Part shown: positions 62,203-64,000 of the stretch, piece by piece
Layout: the number at the start of each line of letters is the position of its first letter
How positions within the stretch are numbered: position 1 is the stretch's first letter
Assembly (NCBI GenBank): GCA_025331445.1
Contig: JAIWNE010000003.1
Span: forward strand, 186,001-250,000
Length of the DNA stretch: 64,000 bases
Direction: 5' to 3'
DNA from: Blakeslea trispora
Lineage: Eukaryota > Mucoromycota > Mucoromycetes > Mucorales > Choanephoraceae
Translations under genes and position numbers: made by a program
The notes under the pieces: model-generated
Told to the model about the DNA's origin: nothing
Databases searched by the model: none
What the model saw: the letters and a program-made list of their open reading frames with translations, nothing else

Positions 62203-62567
62203 TAAAATAAGGAGATTTAGATCAACAGAGCCAGGCAGCTTAAGATATTTATTAAGAAAACACAAAAAAGATTCTTTTTTTTAATATCAGGTACGCTTTT
62301 TCAGAAGAAACGATGCCTGCCTAATTAGGAAGTGTAACTTGAGAAATTTGAGTGGAGAAAGAAAGTAAGAGAGCGAAAAAGACTGAGGATTTGTAGTCTG
62401 ACTGCCAAAACCAAACAAGAAGCTTAATACAGAAATGGATTGTGTTTTTCTTTCTTTCTTTCTTCTTGTCTATAGCTCAATGTCTTTTTGAACCCAACTT
62501 TCCTTTCATTATATCCATCTTTTATTCGTGTTTCTTTCCTTTCTGTTTTCTTTTGTAAAATAAGCAA
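62203..62567. other. Promoter interval of the Uds1-domain gene
   Basis: A short spacer with a CT-rich stretch (62445-62480 and 62520-62555) just before the ATG at 62568, as in other promoters here. Nothing else was seen. Confidence 0.5.
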
Positions 62568-64000
62568 ATGACCAGCTTTCGAGAATCTCGCTCTCCAACT
62601 GTCCCATCTCGTTCGCCATTCCGAATAAGAGATTCGCAATTATCGAAAATGACAGATAGTATGGGTACTTGCTATAACTTTCCATATTTACTTGTATGAG
62701 TTATTCATTTGCTATTCTGTAGACCGTTGGAGTTTTACTTCGGAGCTTGATAGTCTATGGAATATGAAGCCAAAGACTGCTTACAATAAATTAGATGCTG
62801 AAACCGATACTATGTTTTCTTCAAGCAAACTCTTGACCGAATTATTAATTTCCCAGGCTATCATCGACTCGAGCGAATTCAAACCACTATCTTTTGATCA
62901 CCTCGAAGCATTAAAAAAGGTAAATTAAGCAAATATAACAATAAACCTTATTTTACTCATTTCTTCTTCAAGGAATCCAAAGTAATATCTGATTCAATTA
63001 AACACACATCAAAGAATCTACAACTAGAAACTAGGATTAAGAACATTTCAAAATCGCTCGAAAATGCCAATCTAAAAAGCAGTCGGCACTCCGTTTTGTA
63101 TCTGAAAGATCAGCGTCAAAGCAATGAGAATAAAATCAGCCAAATGTCAGAATTTCTCAAAGGATTAAAGGAGAGACAGGTCGAAATCAAAAAGGCCTTA
63201 CTGCAACATACAGCGGCTGTGCTGAACAAAGGGATTCAAGATATGGAGCTAACAGCTGCCAAAAAGCGACAGGCTCAACCTGATTATAGCGACACGCTCA
63301 TACCGCTACAGAACGAGCTAGACTTGATTGCGCGGAAAATCAATAAAATCTGTGCTTCCAAATTTAACACAAATCTATCCTCAAGTACAGTAGAAAAGTT
63401 ACTACAACTCGAGAAAAGTCTACAGACAGGTGGTACAGGAAATCAGCTGGCAAGCCTGAATCACTTGGGTAATCCAAAGAGGTAGGCCATTCTTTTTCTT
63501 TTTTTTTTTCTTTCTTGCTATCATATGCCTTTTATACGAGACTGAGTTTAAACCGTATGTGAGTATAACATATTAAATCATTTAAATTATTTATATAGTG
63601 CTTTAAATGAACTGGATGCATACAACGCATCCTATGGAAAAATGCAGCTCGTCGCTATTGAGCAGCAAAAAGATGCTTACTATAATAAAATGATGGATCT
63701 AGAGTTGCTGACGACAAAGCTATTATCGCATGCCAATCAGTTCTCACAACGCCAAAAGGCACTTCAAATGGAATGCATGCTTTACAAGGCTGAATCGATT
63801 GAACTTGAAATTTGGCACAAGACATGGGAAAGGGATCATGATAGCATGGAAACACAACCTTCTTCGCAAGCTAATGAACCGAATAACTACCAGCTATTTG
63901 AACAGCAGGCAAAGAAGTTTGAGTCTGAAATCAATCAACAAAACATTCTAATTCAAAGAAACACACGCATGTGCCAACAACTCGATCATGAACTTCATAG
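62568..64000 (+). CDS. Coiled-coil protein with Uds1 (up-regulated during septation) domain, 3' part missing
   Basis: The 5' part of a fungal Uds1-domain protein, a family named for induction during septation; molecular role unknown. The start at 62568 gives MTSFRESRSPTVPSRSPFRI, a Ser/Arg/Pro-rich disordered leader. After an intron near 62663-62722 the Uds1 core follows: RWSFTSELDSLWNMKPKTAY, then LLTELLISQAIIDSSEFKPL and SFDHLEALKK, continuing after a second intron (about 62921-62972) with ESKVISDSIKHTSKNLQLET. The rest is long coiled coil (LKDQRQSNENKISQMSEFLK; ALNELDAYNASYGKMQLVAI), with another intron near 63484-63597. The frame is still open at the right edge. Confidence 0.8.

Overview
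The window is nuclear DNA of a fungus, most likely an early-diverging one of the Mucorales (Mucor/Rhizopus type). This is inferred from gene content and structure, not from a database search. The DNA is AT-rich. Genes are split by short GT-AG introns, mostly about 50-95 bp. There is a FAD2-type desaturase with soluble-type membrane histidine boxes, a type III glutamine synthetase and the minor-spliceosome protein U11/U12-65K. About 20 protein genes are supported. No tRNA, rRNA, CRISPR array or prokaryotic-type operon was seen.

Layout. 1-9.8 kb: an OPT-family transporter (minus, running off the left edge), an unrecognised membrane-anchored protein (minus), an OTUD3-like deubiquitinase (plus) and an organellar seryl-tRNA synthetase (minus). 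11.2-18.5 kb: a stand-alone L-arabinokinase-N-terminus-like glycosyltransferase (plus), tubulin cofactor E (minus) and delta-12 desaturase (minus). 18.5-26.2 kb: a 1.27-kb terminal-inverted-repeat element flanked by TTAA, then EAF7/MRGBP, a large PPR protein and THI4 (all minus). 26.2-29 kb: a gene-poor interval with a near-perfect 163-bp hairpin MITE. 29-33.3 kb: type III glutamine synthetase (plus), convergent with a BRAP2/ETP1 RING protein (minus). 34.3-39.8 kb: TIM13 (plus), U11/U12-65K (minus) and a CECR5/HDHD5-type HAD hydrolase (plus). 41.2-54 kb: an unrecognised nuclear-looking protein (minus), a spartin/senescence-domain protein (minus), MIOS/SEA4 (minus), ZW10/Dsl1-type tether (plus, divergent from MIOS) and a two-finger C2H2 protein (minus). 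54-62.5 kb: a nearly gene-free 8-kb stretch with one short unrecognised multi-exon gene near its right end. 62.6 kb to the right edge: the 5' part of a Uds1-domain coiled-coil protein (plus).

Most genes are housekeeping functions unrelated to each other: organelle translation and import, lipid desaturation, thiamin thiazole synthesis, nitrogen assimilation, chromatin acetylation, nutrient signalling to TORC1, Golgi-ER tethering and microtubule biogenesis. No metabolic cluster is evident. The most unusual material is the two inverted-repeat elements, four acidic tryptophan repeats at the C terminus of the ZW10-like protein, an unresolved frame change in the PPR gene and the long gene-poor block. 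Exon boundaries were chosen by hand from GT-AG sites and reading-frame continuity. Frame continuity across introns was checked for most but not all genes.
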